Shown: positions 26,340-35,098, counted from the first letter of the stretch. The stretch is 64,000 nt of DNA from Salinilacustrithrix flava (GCF_041228405.1 NZ_CP133888.1:558001-622000), one strand, 5' to 3'. The notes: generated by a model not told the origin, from the letters alone. Numbers and translations are program-made.

Positions 26340-28619
26340 CTACCGGGGGGCGTCGACGGCGTGGAGGATCGCCCGGCGCAGCTCGGGCAGCACGTCCTCG
26401 GGGACCTTCCCGCCGCCGGCGGCCTCCAGGTAGAAGGAGTCCACCACCTCGTCGAGCAGGGTCTGCACCCGGGCGCGGACGATGTCCAGGTCGAACTCGG
26501 CGATCGCCGCGGTGATGCGGTGGAGGACGCCGACGGAGTCCGGGGCGTGCACCTCGACCACCGTGGCGCGGCTCGACGCGTCCAGGTGGAACTCGACCTT
26601 GGGGGCGCTGTGCACGGTGGCCGGCGCGCTGCGGCGGTAGGTGGCGGCCCGCTCGGCCAGGCGGGCCCGCAGGGCCAACCGGCCGGCGAGGGCGCGCTCC
26701 AGGTCGCGCAGCACCTTGTCCCACGCGAACGTCGGACCGAACGAGGACTGCACGGTGATGACCTCGAGCGCCCGACCGTCGAAGGTCACGATGTTGGCGT
26801 CGAGCACGTCGAGGCCGTGGAGCGCGAGGGTGCCCGTGACCCGCGAGAACAGGCCCGGGCGGTCGGCGTCGACGACGGTGAGGGTGTCCCCCACCCCGCG
26901 GACCACCCGCTGGCCGCTCATGACCAGGGCGCGCTGCTCCTCGCTCGGGAAGGTGTCGGTGACGTCGTGGACCGCGCCGCCCTCGAGCACGTGCTCCACC
27001 CGCCGCACGAGGACGTCGACGAGCTCCTGCTTCCAGGGTCCCCAGGCCGCCGGGCCGGTGGCCTGGGAGTCGGCCTCGGTGAGGGCGTGGAGCAGCTCGA
27101 GCAGCAGGGTGCTGCCCACGCTGTCGGCCACCCACTGGATGACCTCGGGGTCGTCGAGGTCGCGCCGCGTGGCCACGTCGGGCAGGAGCAGGTGGTGCTC
27201 GACCATGGCGACCAGGACGGCCACGTCGTCGGGGTCGAAGCCCATCCGCGCGCCGATGTCGGCGACGATCTCCATGCCGACGACGGTGTGGTCGCCGGGG
27301 AACCCCTTGCCGATGTCGTGCAGCCACGTGCCCACCACCAGCAGGTCGGGGCGGCTCACCCGGCCGCCCAGCTCGGCGGCGTTCGCGGCCGCCTCGCACA
27401 GGTGACGGTCCACGGTGAACGTGTGGTAGGCGTTGCGCTGCGGCTTGGACCGCACCGCCTCCCACTCCGGCAGGACCTTGGTGAAGAGGCCGTGCTGGTC
27501 GAGGCTCTCGAGGTGGGAGATGGCCGGCCGGCCGCTGCCGAGCAGGTGCACGAGCTGGTCCCGAGCCTCGTCCGGCCACGGCGTGGGCAGAGGTGGGCAG
27601 CCCTCGAGCAGCGCGAGCACGGCGCGGTGGACCGGCACGTCCTCGCCGGCCGCGAGGGCCGCCGTCCGCAGCGGCAGCACCGGATCGCTCGTGTCGACCT
27701 CGCCGAGGAGGTGCACCTCGCCGTCGCGCAGGACGGCCCCGGGCGCCAGCGCGCGGTCGCGGCGGGCGAAGCGACCGATGCCGCGCCGCAGCGTCATCCC
27801 GACCCGCCGCCAGGTGTCGTCGGAGCGGAAGGAGATGATCCGGGCGGCCTCGGCCAACCCGCGCATGAGGTCGTCGGCATCAGCGACGCCCAGCGCACCG
27901 GCGACGCCGTCCTGCTCCTCGAGCACCAGCACGTCGCCCATGCGACCGGTCCGGCGGTGCAGCTCGACGCGGGCGGCGAGCAGCACGTCGTACGCGTCCT
28001 GCAGCGCCTCGTCGTCGCCCTCCCACAGCATCTCCCGGGCGCGACACGCCCAGCGCAGCGACTGGACGTCGCGCAGGCCGCCACGACCCTCCTTGAGGTC
28101 GGGCTCGAGCAGGAAGGCGACCTCGCCGGCGCGGGCGTGGCGCTCCTGGACGCGATCGGCCAGCTGCGGGAGGAACCGGCTGGCCTTGGCCCGCCACAGC
28201 TCGGCCACCTCCTCGATGAGCGTGGCCGTCAGTGCCCGGTCCCCGGCGATGTGCCGGGCCTGGAGCATCGCCGTGGCCGAGTCGATGTCCTCGCCGGCCA
28301 GGTCGAGCGCCTCCTTGACGGTGCGCACCGCGTGGCCGAGCTTCACGCCCTGGTCCCACACCGGGTACCAGATGGCATCGGCGACCGGGCCGATGTCCTT
28401 GTAGCCGTCGTGCAGCAGCAGCACGTCGAGGTCGGACTGGAGGCTGAGCTCGCGACGGCCGTACCCGCCGAGCGCGACGAGGCTGATGCCGCCGATGCGA
28501 TCCGACGCCGCCTCGAACAGCTCGGTCAGGAAGGCGTCGGCGCGGTCGGCGTAGGCCTCGCAGAGGGAGCGGCCGACGAGCGACGTGTCTGCAGCGAGCT
28601 CGTCGCGACCGAGGTCCAT
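26340..28619 (-). CDS. glnD: PII uridylyltransferase / uridylyl-removing enzyme
   Basis: Senses glutamine and modifies the PII protein. The 759 residues hold the nucleotidyltransferase motif GGYGRRELSLQSDLDVLLL near 50 and the PII-uridylyltransferase middle domain. An HD hydrolase domain (HTFTVDRHL, LHDIGKG near 433) and two C-terminal ACT domains (about 570 and 680) that bind glutamine follow. All active motifs are intact. The ATG is 7 bases after TAGGCT, a leaderless pattern, and two 11-base direct repeats lie just upstream. No glnB or amtB is adjacent in this window. Confidence 0.95.
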   Translation of the reverse strand: MDLGRDELAADTSLVGRSLCEAYADRADAFLTELFEAASDRIGGISLVALGGYGRRELSLQSDLDVLLLHDGYKDIGPVADAIWYPVWDQGVKLGHAVRTVKEALDLAGEDIDSATAMLQARHIAGDRALTATLIEEVAELWRAKASRFLPQLADRVQERHARAGEVAFLLEPDLKEGRGGLRDVQSLRWACRAREMLWEGDDEALQDAYDVLLAARVELHRRTGRMGDVLVLEEQDGVAGALGVADADDLMRGLAEAARIISFRSDDTWRRVGMTLRRGIGRFARRDRALAPGAVLRDGEVHLLGEVDTSDPVLPLRTAALAAGEDVPVHRAVLALLEGCPPLPTPWPDEARDQLVHLLGSGRPAISHLESLDQHGLFTKVLPEWEAVRSKPQRNAYHTFTVDRHLCEAAANAAELGGRVSRPDLLVVGTWLHDIGKGFPGDHTVVGMEIVADIGARMGFDPDDVAVLVAMVEHHLLLPDVATRRDLDDPEVIQWVADSVGSTLLLELLHALTEADSQATGPAAWGPWKQELVDVLVRRVEHVLEGGAVHDVTDTFPSEEQRALVMSGQRVVRGVGDTLTVVDADRPGLFSRVTGTLALHGLDVLDANIVTFDGRALEVITVQSSFGPTFAWDKVLRDLERALAGRLALRARLAERAATYRRSAPATVHSAPKVEFHLDASSRATVVEVHAPDSVGVLHRITAAIAEFDLDIVRARVQTLLDEVVDSFYLEAAGGGKVPEDVLPELRRAILHAVDAPR

Positions 28620-28626
28620 CGGCGCG

Positions 28627-28632
28627 AGCCTA
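28627..28632 (-). promoter_or_regulatory. leaderless -10 box TAGGCT of glnD
   Basis: TAGGCT on the minus strand, 7 bases before the glnD ATG at 28619. Confidence 0.5.
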
Positions 28633-28661
28633 CGGGTGCACCGGCCGTCGCAGCCGACGGC

Positions 28662-28683
28662 GGTTCAGGTCCGGTTCAGGAAG
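28662..28683. promoter_or_regulatory. 11-base direct repeat upstream of glnD, PHO-box-like
   Basis: GGTTCAGGTCC is followed directly by GGTTCAGGAAG. The GTTCA cores are 11 bases apart, the layout of PhoP boxes in Streptomyces. It lies just beyond the expected -35 region of glnD. Binding by PhoP or another OmpR-type regulator is inference. Confidence 0.4.
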
Positions 28684-28692
28684 GACAGGCCG

Positions 28693-29637
28693 TCAGGCGC
28701 TGGCGAGCTCGGATTCGGCGGCGGCTTCGTCCTGGGCGGCGTGGCGCTCGCGCCGGGCGGTCATCCGGGTGGCGGCCTTGTCCACGCGGTCGAGGTGCTT
28801 GAGCACCTTCTCCCGCGCCGCGTCGGCCTCCGGGGACAGCCCCTCGAGCTCGGGCAGCTTCCACTGGTCGACGACCATCGGCTTGAGGATCTGGTCGTGG
28901 TGGATGCGGAAGTCGTAGATGCCGGCGTCAGCGATGCGCTTCGCGTGCTGGGCGAAGTCGGGGATGCCGGTGCCGGGCATGGCGAAGCTGCGGACCTGGC
29001 GGTCGATGGCCAGCACCATGCCGTCGGGGTCGAGCTCGAGCGCGGCGGTGGCGGCGTCGCGGTAGAAGACGTGGTGGAGCTGCTCGTCGCCGGCGACGGT
29101 GGCCATCACCTGGTAGCCGACCTTGTCCTCGAGGAGGCGGCCGGTGTTGCGGTGGCTGATCTTGGTGGCCAGCTCCTGCATGGTCACGTAGGCCAGGCCG
29201 TCCTGCACCGTCTCGGGGTGGGGGACCTCGCCGGTGGACACCTGGGCCATGCGACCCCGCTCGAGGTCGTCGAGATCGACGGCCCGGGTGACCGACAGGT
29301 AGTCGCGGATGATGATGGCGTGGCGACCCTCTTCGGCCGTCCAGCGGCGGGCCCACGTGCCCCACGGCTCGAACTTCCCGAACAGGTTGTAGATCGTCTC
29401 GAAGTAGTACGGCAGGTTGTCCTCGGTGAGCAGGTCGACGATGAGGGCCGACCGCACATCGGGCGACAGCTCGGTCTCGTTCGGGTCCCACTCCCAGTCC
29501 TTGCCGAGGTCCTCGCCCCGGCTCCACGGCACGATCCGGTGCGGGAACCACTCCTTGGAGTTGGCCAGGTGCCGGTCGACGAGACCGGCGACCACGGGCG
29601 CGAGGTCTTCGGTGAGGGCAGCATCGTTCATCGGCAT
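28693..29637 (-). CDS. acyl-ACP desaturase (ferritin-like di-iron)
   Basis: Soluble stearoyl-ACP-type desaturase of 314 residues, like mycobacterial DesA1/DesA2. The two di-iron motifs are visible as EEGRH near 102 and DEQLHH near 184, with the family segments WEWDPNETEL and MQELATKISHRNT. It introduces a double bond into ACP-bound fatty acids. The ATG 29637 (or 29631, two codons in) follows a TAGGGT box at 6 bases that abuts a perfect 14-base palindrome, so a TetR-type repressor may control it. It stands alone. Confidence 0.93.
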   Translation of the reverse strand: MPMNDAALTEDLAPVVAGLVDRHLANSKEWFPHRIVPWSRGEDLGKDWEWDPNETELSPDVRSALIVDLLTEDNLPYYFETIYNLFGKFEPWGTWARRWTAEEGRHAIIIRDYLSVTRAVDLDDLERGRMAQVSTGEVPHPETVQDGLAYVTMQELATKISHRNTGRLLEDKVGYQVMATVAGDEQLHHVFYRDAATAALELDPDGMVLAIDRQVRSFAMPGTGIPDFAQHAKRIADAGIYDFRIHHDQILKPMVVDQWKLPELEGLSPEADAAREKVLKHLDRVDKAATRMTARRERHAAQDEAAAESELASA

Positions 29638-29643
29638 GGAATC

Positions 29644-29649
29644 ACCCTA
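29644..29649 (-). promoter_or_regulatory. leaderless -10 box TAGGGT
   Basis: TAGGGT on the minus strand, 6 bases before the desaturase ATG at 29637. It touches the palindrome at 29649-29662. Confidence 0.5.
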
Positions 29650-29662
29650 CCGACCGGTCGGT
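29649..29662. promoter_or_regulatory. perfect palindrome, TetR-type operator candidate
   Basis: ACCGACCGGTCGGT is a perfect 14-base inverted repeat. It directly overlaps the promoter of the acyl-ACP desaturase gene, between -10 and -35. TetR-family repressors of lipid genes commonly use sites of this form; no regulator gene is adjacent. Confidence 0.5.
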
Positions 29663-29722
29663 CGGGACGGAAGGGACGGAGGAGTTCGTCACAGTCGGGG
29701 CTCTACCCGACCGGGCCGGAAG

Positions 29723-31087
29723 TCACCGCAGGCGGGCGGCGACGGCCTTGTCGAGGGCCTCGGCGCCCTTGCGGGCAGCGATGTGGACGGCGTCCCAGAC
29801 CCCCGAGAAGGGCGGTGCGTAGGCGAGGTCGAGGTCGATGACGTCGTCGACGGTCATCTCGGCGGTGATGGCGGTGGCCAGCACGTCGATGCGCTTTGCC
29901 GCGCCCTCCCGGCCCACGATCTGGGCACCGAGCACCCGGCGGGTGTCTCGCTCGGCCAGCATCTTGATGGTGATGGGCTGGGTGCCGGGGAAGTACCCGG
30001 CGCGGGTGGTGGAGTCGATCTTCACCGTCTCGTACTCGAAGCCGGCCCGATCGGCCTCCTCCTGGTTGACGCCGGTGCGCGCCACCTCGAAGTCGCACAC
30101 CTTGGTGATGGCGGTGCCGATCACCCCCGGGAACGTGGCGTAGCCGCCGCCGAGGTTCAGCCCGGCGACGCGCCCCTGCTTGTTGGCGACCGTGCCGAGC
30201 GCGACGTGCACCTGGCGCTGGGTCACGCGGTGGTAGCTCTCGGCGCAGTCACCTGCGGCGTAGACGCCGTCGACCGAGGTCTGCTGGCGGCGGTTGACGC
30301 GGATGGCGCCGCGGACGCCGGTCTTCAGCCCCGCATCGGCGGCGAGGCCGGCGTTGGGTGCGACGCCGAGCCCGAGCACGACGATGTCGGCCCGGATCGA
30401 GCCGGCCGAGGTGTGCACGACCCCGTCCTCGAACCCCTCGGCCTTCACGCCCAGGCGGACGTCGATCCCGAGCTGGCGCAGCGCGGTGGCGATCGGCGCC
30501 GCCATGTCGGGGTCCATCGTGCGCATGACCTGCTCGTCGGCCTCGACCAGGGTGACCTTCATCCCCCGGCGCAGGAACGCCTCGGCCATCTCCACGCCGA
30601 TGTAGCCGCCGCCGACCACCACGGCGGTCTCGCAGCCGCCCCGCTCGGCGTGCTCGAGCAGGTGGATGCCGTCGTCGAGGGTCTGGACGCCGTGCACGTA
30701 CGGGCTGTCGATGCCGGGCAGCGGCGGGCGGATCGGGCGGGCGCCGGTGGCGATGTGCAGCAGGTCGAACCCGAGCTGCAGCGTGCGGTCCCGGGTGTGG
30801 TCGCGGACCTCGACCTTGCGGGATGCCAGATCGATGCCGATGGCCTCGTGGCCCATGCGGACGTCGATGCGCTGGCGGTCCCGGAACTCCTCGGGCGAGC
30901 GGGCGATCAGCTCCTCGTGGGAGCCGACGTCGCCGGCGACGAGGTAGGGGATGCCGCAGGCCGAGTAGCTGGTCCAGCGACCGCGCTCGAGGGCGACGAT
31001 CTCCATGTAGGGCTGCTGCCGGCGGGCTTGCGACGCCGCCGCCATGCCGCCGGCGTCACCGCCGATCACCAAGAGTCGTTCGGCCAT
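29723..31087 (-). CDS. CoA-disulfide reductase / NADH oxidase-like flavoprotein
   Basis: FAD-dependent pyridine-nucleotide-disulfide oxidoreductase of 454 residues. N-terminal FAD-binding motif VIGGDAGGMAAA, single redox Cys44 in SYSACGIPY as in CoA-disulfide reductases, NAD(P)H motif VVVGGGYIGVEMAEA, second FAD motif VYAAGDCAE, and a C-terminal dimerisation domain. Likely reduces CoA disulfide, a persulfide or O2. The ATG starts cleanly; the gene diverges from a small Cys protein gene. Confidence 0.9.
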   Translation of the reverse strand: MAERLLVIGGDAGGMAAASQARRQQPYMEIVALERGRWTSYSACGIPYLVAGDVGSHEELIARSPEEFRDRQRIDVRMGHEAIGIDLASRKVEVRDHTRDRTLQLGFDLLHIATGARPIRPPLPGIDSPYVHGVQTLDDGIHLLEHAERGGCETAVVVGGGYIGVEMAEAFLRRGMKVTLVEADEQVMRTMDPDMAAPIATALRQLGIDVRLGVKAEGFEDGVVHTSAGSIRADIVVLGLGVAPNAGLAADAGLKTGVRGAIRVNRRQQTSVDGVYAAGDCAESYHRVTQRQVHVALGTVANKQGRVAGLNLGGGYATFPGVIGTAITKVCDFEVARTGVNQEEADRAGFEYETVKIDSTTRAGYFPGTQPITIKMLAERDTRRVLGAQIVGREGAAKRIDVLATAITAEMTVDDVIDLDLAYAPPFSGVWDAVHIAARKGAEALDKAVAARLR

Positions 31088-31119
31088 GGGGCGGGAGGGT
31101 AGTTGCGCACCTCGTGCGC

Positions 31120-31125
31120 GACACT
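31120..31125 (+). promoter_or_regulatory. leaderless -10 box GACACT
   Basis: GACACT lies 6 bases before the GTG at 31132. The whole divergent gap to the flavoprotein gene is only 44 bases. Confidence 0.4.
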
Positions 31126-31131
31126 GGCCGC

Positions 31132-31317
31132 GTGGCTGTACGAGAGGACTGCCGGCACTACTCGACGCGCTCGACCCCGGCGGGCGACGTGCTCCAGCGG
31201 TGCCGCTTGGGCGTGAACGAGGAGATGCCCTTCGCCTGCCCAGAGGACTGCCTGTTCTTCGAGCCCCGCCAGATCAGCGGCACCGGCTGGCATCGCTTCG
31301 ACCGCCCCCCGGAGTAG
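31132..31317 (+). CDS. small four-Cys hypothetical protein
   Basis: A 61-residue protein with Cys at about 7, 24, 36 and 40 (the last two as CPEDC) that could bind a metal ion. It has no signal peptide or membrane helix. The GTG start is set by the GACACT box 6 bases upstream and by the sequence character. I do not recognise the family. It precedes a nitroreductase gene on the same strand. Confidence 0.6.
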   Translation: MAVREDCRHYSTRSTPAGDVLQRCRLGVNEEMPFACPEDCLFFEPRQISGTGWHRFDRPPE

Positions 31318-31367
31318 CGCCCCGACCCGAACTGGCAGTTCCCCTGTAGCGGCGGCGGCGCACCTGG

Positions 31368-31373
31368 CATGGT
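31368..31373 (+). promoter_or_regulatory. leaderless -10 box CATGGT
   Basis: CATGGT lies 6 bases before the nitroreductase ATG at 31380, with no ribosome site. Confidence 0.35.
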
Positions 31374-31379
31374 GGGCCC

Positions 31380-32060
31380 ATGGAGCTCGCCGAGGTCATG
31401 CGCACCACACCCGCCACCCGGACCTTCACCGACGAGGCGGTCCCTGACGAGGTGCTGCACCGCATCCTCGACCACGCCCGCTTCGCCCCCTCGGGCGGCA
31501 ACCGGCAGGGCTGGCACGTGATCGTGGTGAAGGACGCCGAGACCCGGACCCGCATCCGCGAGCTGTACCAGCTGAGCTGGCGGGAGTACTGGGCCCACGT
31601 GAAGATCGGCAAGGTCGCGTTCCAGCCCGGCGACACCCGGTTCTCCCAGCCGTGGGTGGACCTGGAGGAGGCCCGGGAGACACCGGCCCCGAACGACTTC
31701 GCCGACGAGATGGACACCCACCCCGTCCTGCTCATCGTCTGCGTGGCGCTCGAGGCCCTGGCCGTGCTCGACCACGGCCTACCCCGCCAGTCGATCGTGG
31801 GCGGCGGGTCGATCTATCCCTTCTGCCACAACATCATGCTGAAGGCCCGCGACGAGGGCCTCGGCGGCGTGATGACGACGGCCATCTGCCGCGAGGAGGC
31901 GGCGCTCGCCGATCTGCTCGGCATCCCCGAGAGCCACGCGGTCGCTTCCCTCATCGCGCTCGGCCACCCCCAGCAGATGGTCACCAAGCTGCGGCGCGAC
32001 CCGGTCGAGGACTTCGCCGTCGTCGACCGCTTCGACGGCGAGGCCTTCGAGGTCCGATGA
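31380..32060 (+). CDS. nitroreductase-family oxidoreductase
   Basis: FMN-dependent, NAD(P)H-using reductase of 226 residues. The N-terminal family block (LAEVMRTTPATRTFTDEAVPDE) and FAPSGGNRQGWHVIVV, which binds FMN phosphate, are clear. The GLGGVMTTAICREEAALADLLGIPE-type segment closes the flavin site. Substrate not deducible; such enzymes often act on nitroaromatics, quinones or enones. The ATG of the next small gene overlaps the stop (ATGA). Confidence 0.9.
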   Translation: MELAEVMRTTPATRTFTDEAVPDEVLHRILDHARFAPSGGNRQGWHVIVVKDAETRTRIRELYQLSWREYWAHVKIGKVAFQPGDTRFSQPWVDLEEARETPAPNDFADEMDTHPVLLIVCVALEALAVLDHGLPRQSIVGGGSIYPFCHNIMLKARDEGLGGVMTTAICREEAALADLLGIPESHAVASLIALGHPQQMVTKLRRDPVEDFAVVDRFDGEAFEVR

Positions 32061-32269
32061 AGGCCGGCGAGGAGCCCGAGCCCGTCACCGAGGGGGGCGA
32101 CCCCGCGTGCTGGGCCCACCTCTTCGACGACGACCCGCGTTCCGCAGCCGCTGCCAGAACGTCAGCGGACGACGACGATGTGGAGGGCGACGGGGCCGTG
32201 GGCGCCGAGGGTGAGGCGCTGCTCGATGTCGCCCGTGCGCGACGGGCCGGTGATCAGGACCCGACCTGA
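32057..32269 (+). CDS. small acidic hypothetical protein
   Basis: A possible 70-residue protein whose ATG overlaps the nitroreductase stop. The first half (GGDPACWAHLFDDD) resembles short acidic proteins found after enzymes in actinobacteria. The second half runs antisense through the 3' end of lutC for 108 bases and may not be under protein selection. The real stop could be right, but I give this low weight. Confidence 0.4.
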   Translation: MKAGEEPEPVTEGGDPACWAHLFDDDPRSAAAARTSADDDDVEGDGAVGAEGEALLDVARARRAGDQDPT

Positions 32270-32833
32270 GGGCATCGGGCGCTGCTGGCCGCGCAGCACG
32301 TCGGCGTGGCTGGCGACCAGGCGGGTGATCGGCAGGACGCAGAGGTGGATCTTCGGGAGCAGGCTCACGGCGCGGCTGCCGGCGGACGCCGAGTCGACCA
32401 CCACGCTCCCCGTCGCGGCGATGCCGTGGGTCGCCGAGGTGATCGCCAGGTCGGCCGCAGCCGCCACCTCCCGGTCGTAGGGGGCGACCGACACGCCCGC
32501 CGCTGCCAGCGCGCCGCCGAGGGCGACGGCCTCCGGCTCGCGGCTCGTCACCGCCGTGCGCACGTCGTGGTCGCCCACGAAGCGCAGCAGCAGCTCGGCC
32601 GGGACCTCGTCGTCGACGACGTCGACCGTCGCCTCGGCAGCGCGGGCGGCGGCCACGAACACCGGGAGCAGGGCGAAGGGGTCGTCGTGGTCGACGCCGT
32701 CGAGGGTGCGGTAGGCCAGCTCTGGCACGACGTCGGGCGCCGGCGGCGGCGGGTGGGGGCCGCCCCCGGCCGGGCGTCCCTGGCGGGAGCGGATGCGGTC
32801 GAGGAAGGCGGCGCGATCGCCGTGCTCAGACAT
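32162..32833 (-). CDS. lutC: lactate utilization protein C (LUD domain)
   Basis: Third subunit of the LutABC L-lactate dehydrogenase complex; 223 residues with a LUD domain, including the conserved ADLAITSATHGIAATGSVVVDS segment and LPKIHLCVLP. ATG 32833 overlaps the end of lutB. The order lutA-lutB-lutC with overlapping codons marks one operon for oxidation of lactate to pyruvate. Confidence 0.92.
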   Translation of the reverse strand: MSEHGDRAAFLDRIRSRQGRPAGGGPHPPPPAPDVVPELAYRTLDGVDHDDPFALLPVFVAAARAAEATVDVVDDEVPAELLLRFVGDHDVRTAVTSREPEAVALGGALAAAGVSVAPYDREVAAAADLAITSATHGIAATGSVVVDSASAGSRAVSLLPKIHLCVLPITRLVASHADVLRGQQRPMPSGRVLITGPSRTGDIEQRLTLGAHGPVALHIVVVR

Positions 32834-34250
32834 CGCCGGCATCCCAGCGCTGGCGGAACGTCCGGGCGGGCAGGTCCGGCAGGTCGCGTCCGTCCGTCCA
32901 GCGGCTCCCGCCCGGGAGGCGGCCGAGCAGCGGCGCGAGCCGTCGGGCCTTCGTCGCCACCGTCGCCGACGCCCCGTACGCGCCCGGCCGGGACCAGGCC
33001 GCGGCCCAGGCCCGCCACATCGATCGCTCGGCGAGGCCGGCGTGCTCGGCGTTGCGGCGACGGAGGCCGAGCAGCAGGTCCTGCAGCGGGATCTCGACCG
33101 GGCACGCCTCCATGCAGGCGCCGCAGAGCGTCGACGCGTTGGCGAGCTCGCCGACGTGGTGGTCCTCGCCCGGACCGTGACCGGTCTGCGAGGCCAGCAG
33201 CGGGGTGAGCACCGCGCCCATCGGACCGGAGTACACCCAGCCGTACGCGTGCCCGCCCGTCTGGTGGTACACGGGGCACACGTTCAGGCACGACCCGCAA
33301 CGGATGCAGTTCAGCATCTCGGCGAACTCGGTCCCGGCGATGTCGGAGCGGCCGTTGTCGAGTATGACGAGGTGGAACTCATCGGGTCCGTCGGCTTCGT
33401 CCTCACCCCGGGGCCCGCTCAGCACGGTGGTGTAGGAGGACAGCGCCTGCCCGGTGCCGGACTTGGCCAGCAGGCCGAGGACCAGATCGGCCTGGTCCCA
33501 CGTGCGGGCGATGCGCTCGGCACCCATCACCGCGATGTGCACCCGGGGCATGGAGGTGACCATCCGGGCGTTGCCCTCGTTGGTGACCAGCACGACGCTG
33601 CCGGTCTCGGCCACGCCGAGGTTGGCGCCGGTGATGCCGAGGTCGGCCTCGAGGAACCGCCGACGGAGCTCGCGCCGGGCGAACGCGACGAGCTCGGTGG
33701 GCTCCGTGACCCGCTCGGTCATGCCGGCCTTGGCCTCGAAGGTGTCGGCGACCTGGTCGCGGTTCTTGTGCACGGCCGGGGCGATGATGTGGCTCGGGTG
33801 CTCCTCGGCCAGCTGGATGATCCACTCCCCCAGGTCGGTCTCCACCGTGTCGCACCCGGCCGCGGCCAGCGCCTCGTTGAGCCCGGTCTCCTCGGTGGCC
33901 ATCGACTTGGACTTCACGACCGTGCTGGCGCCGATGCGCCGAGCGACCGACGCGATGTAGTCGTTGGCATCGGCACCGGTCGGCGCCCAGCAGACGTGGC
34001 CGCCGTTGGCCTGCACGTTGTCGGCCAGCAGCTCGAGGGTGGCGGCCCAGTCGGCGAGGATGTCGCCACGCACGCCGCGGGCCGCCGAGCGCAGCGCATC
34101 GGGGTCGTGCAGGCGGGCCAGCGCCGAGGTGCGCTTGGTGCGGAACCGGTCGGTGGCGGCCCCGACGTTGGCGCGCAGGACCGGGTCGTCCACGGCGGTC
34201 GCCGTGCGCTCGCGGAGCGTGGAGCTGCGGAGCGGCCACTCATTGGTCAT
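32826..34250 (-). CDS. lutB: lactate utilization iron-sulfur protein B
   Basis: A 474-residue LutB: LUD domain (GANLGVAETGSVVLVTNEGN) followed by two 4Fe-4S motifs, CIRCGSCLNVCP and CGACMEACP, and a C-terminal tail. Carries electrons within the LutABC complex. ATG 34250 overlaps the lutA stop by 4 bases. Length and motifs match the family; the long open frame upstream of the ATG is antisense shadow. Confidence 0.94.
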   Translation of the reverse strand: MTNEWPLRSSTLRERTATAVDDPVLRANVGAATDRFRTKRTSALARLHDPDALRSAARGVRGDILADWAATLELLADNVQANGGHVCWAPTGADANDYIASVARRIGASTVVKSKSMATEETGLNEALAAAGCDTVETDLGEWIIQLAEEHPSHIIAPAVHKNRDQVADTFEAKAGMTERVTEPTELVAFARRELRRRFLEADLGITGANLGVAETGSVVLVTNEGNARMVTSMPRVHIAVMGAERIARTWDQADLVLGLLAKSGTGQALSSYTTVLSGPRGEDEADGPDEFHLVILDNGRSDIAGTEFAEMLNCIRCGSCLNVCPVYHQTGGHAYGWVYSGPMGAVLTPLLASQTGHGPGEDHHVGELANASTLCGACMEACPVEIPLQDLLLGLRRRNAEHAGLAERSMWRAWAAAWSRPGAYGASATVATKARRLAPLLGRLPGGSRWTDGRDLPDLPARTFRQRWDAGDV

Positions 34251-35050
34251 GTGTCCGCTCCCCCGTCGTCGGGAAGCGCCCGCTCCAGCACCTGGGCGAT
34301 GTGCTCGGTGCGCACCTGCATGCCGCGGGCGCCGGCCCGGGTGCGCAGCTGCATCAGGCAGGAGGCATCGGCGCCGACGATGACCTCGGTGCCATCGGGC
34401 AGGACGTCGAGCTTCTCGTCGGCCATCGCCACCGAGGCCTCGGGCAGCTTCACGCTGAAGGTGCCCCCGAAGCCGCAGCACTGGTCCGCCGCGGCCCACT
34501 CGGCGACGTCGCAGCCGTCGACCCGCGCGAGCAGGGCCTCGGGCTGCTCGGCGACGTGCAGCTCCCGCAGCATGTGGCAGGACTGGTGGTACACCGCCGC
34601 GCAGGGGGCCACCGACCCGAGCCCGAGGCGATCGTCGGGCAGCGCGTCGAGCAGCTCGGTGAGCTCCCACACCCGCTCGCCCAGGGCCCGGGCCCGGGCC
34701 GACGCGGCCTCGTCGCCGGCCAGGGAGAACAGCTGGGGCCAGTAGAGGCGGATCATCGTGGCGCACGACCCGGCCGGGACCACGACGGCATCGGCGCCGT
34801 CGGCCACCGCCCGCTCCAGCGCGTCGAGGCTCGTGCCGGCGACCCTCGCCGCGTCGGCCGTGAACCCCGAGTTCCACGCCGGCTGCCCGCAGCACGTCTG
34901 GCCCTCCGGCACGTCCACGTCGCAGCCCGCGGCCCGCAGCACCCGCACGGCGGCGACCGGCACGTCGGGCTCCACCAGCTCGCCGACGCAGGTGACGAAG
35001 AGCGCCACGCGCTCGACGCCGTCGGGACGGCGGTCGGGTGCCTCGCTCAC
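34247..35050 (-). CDS. lutA: lactate utilization protein A, CCG-domain
   Basis: A 267-residue LutA with the two Cys-rich CCG domains (TCCGQPAWNSG and QCCGFGGTFSV, each preceded by its own Cys-containing half-motif) that ligate a cluster. First gene of the lutABC operon. GTG 35050 follows CATGAT at 6 bases on the minus strand, suggesting a leaderless mRNA. No LutR-type regulator or lactate permease gene is adjacent. Confidence 0.93.
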   Translation of the reverse strand: MSEAPDRRPDGVERVALFVTCVGELVEPDVPVAAVRVLRAAGCDVDVPEGQTCCGQPAWNSGFTADAARVAGTSLDALERAVADGADAVVVPAGSCATMIRLYWPQLFSLAGDEAASARARALGERVWELTELLDALPDDRLGLGSVAPCAAVYHQSCHMLRELHVAEQPEALLARVDGCDVAEWAAADQCCGFGGTFSVKLPEASVAMADEKLDVLPDGTEVIVGADASCLMQLRTRAGARGMQVRTEHIAQVLERALPDDGGADT

Positions 35051-35056
35051 GGGTCC

Positions 35057-35062
35057 ATCATG
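35057..35062 (-). promoter_or_regulatory. leaderless -10 box CATGAT of lutA
   Basis: CATGAT on the minus strand lies 6 bases before the lutA GTG. It coincides with the ATG that would otherwise be read as the helicase start on the plus strand, which argues for the downstream GTG there. Confidence 0.35.
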
Positions 35063-35098
35063 ACAACTCGACGGCACGGGGCGGACCCACTGCTGGGC

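Noticed and set aside
26361..28802. 813-codon plus-strand open frame antisense to glnD
   Set aside because: Shadow of glnD third-position GC; no recognisable protein features and it covers the glnD promoter.
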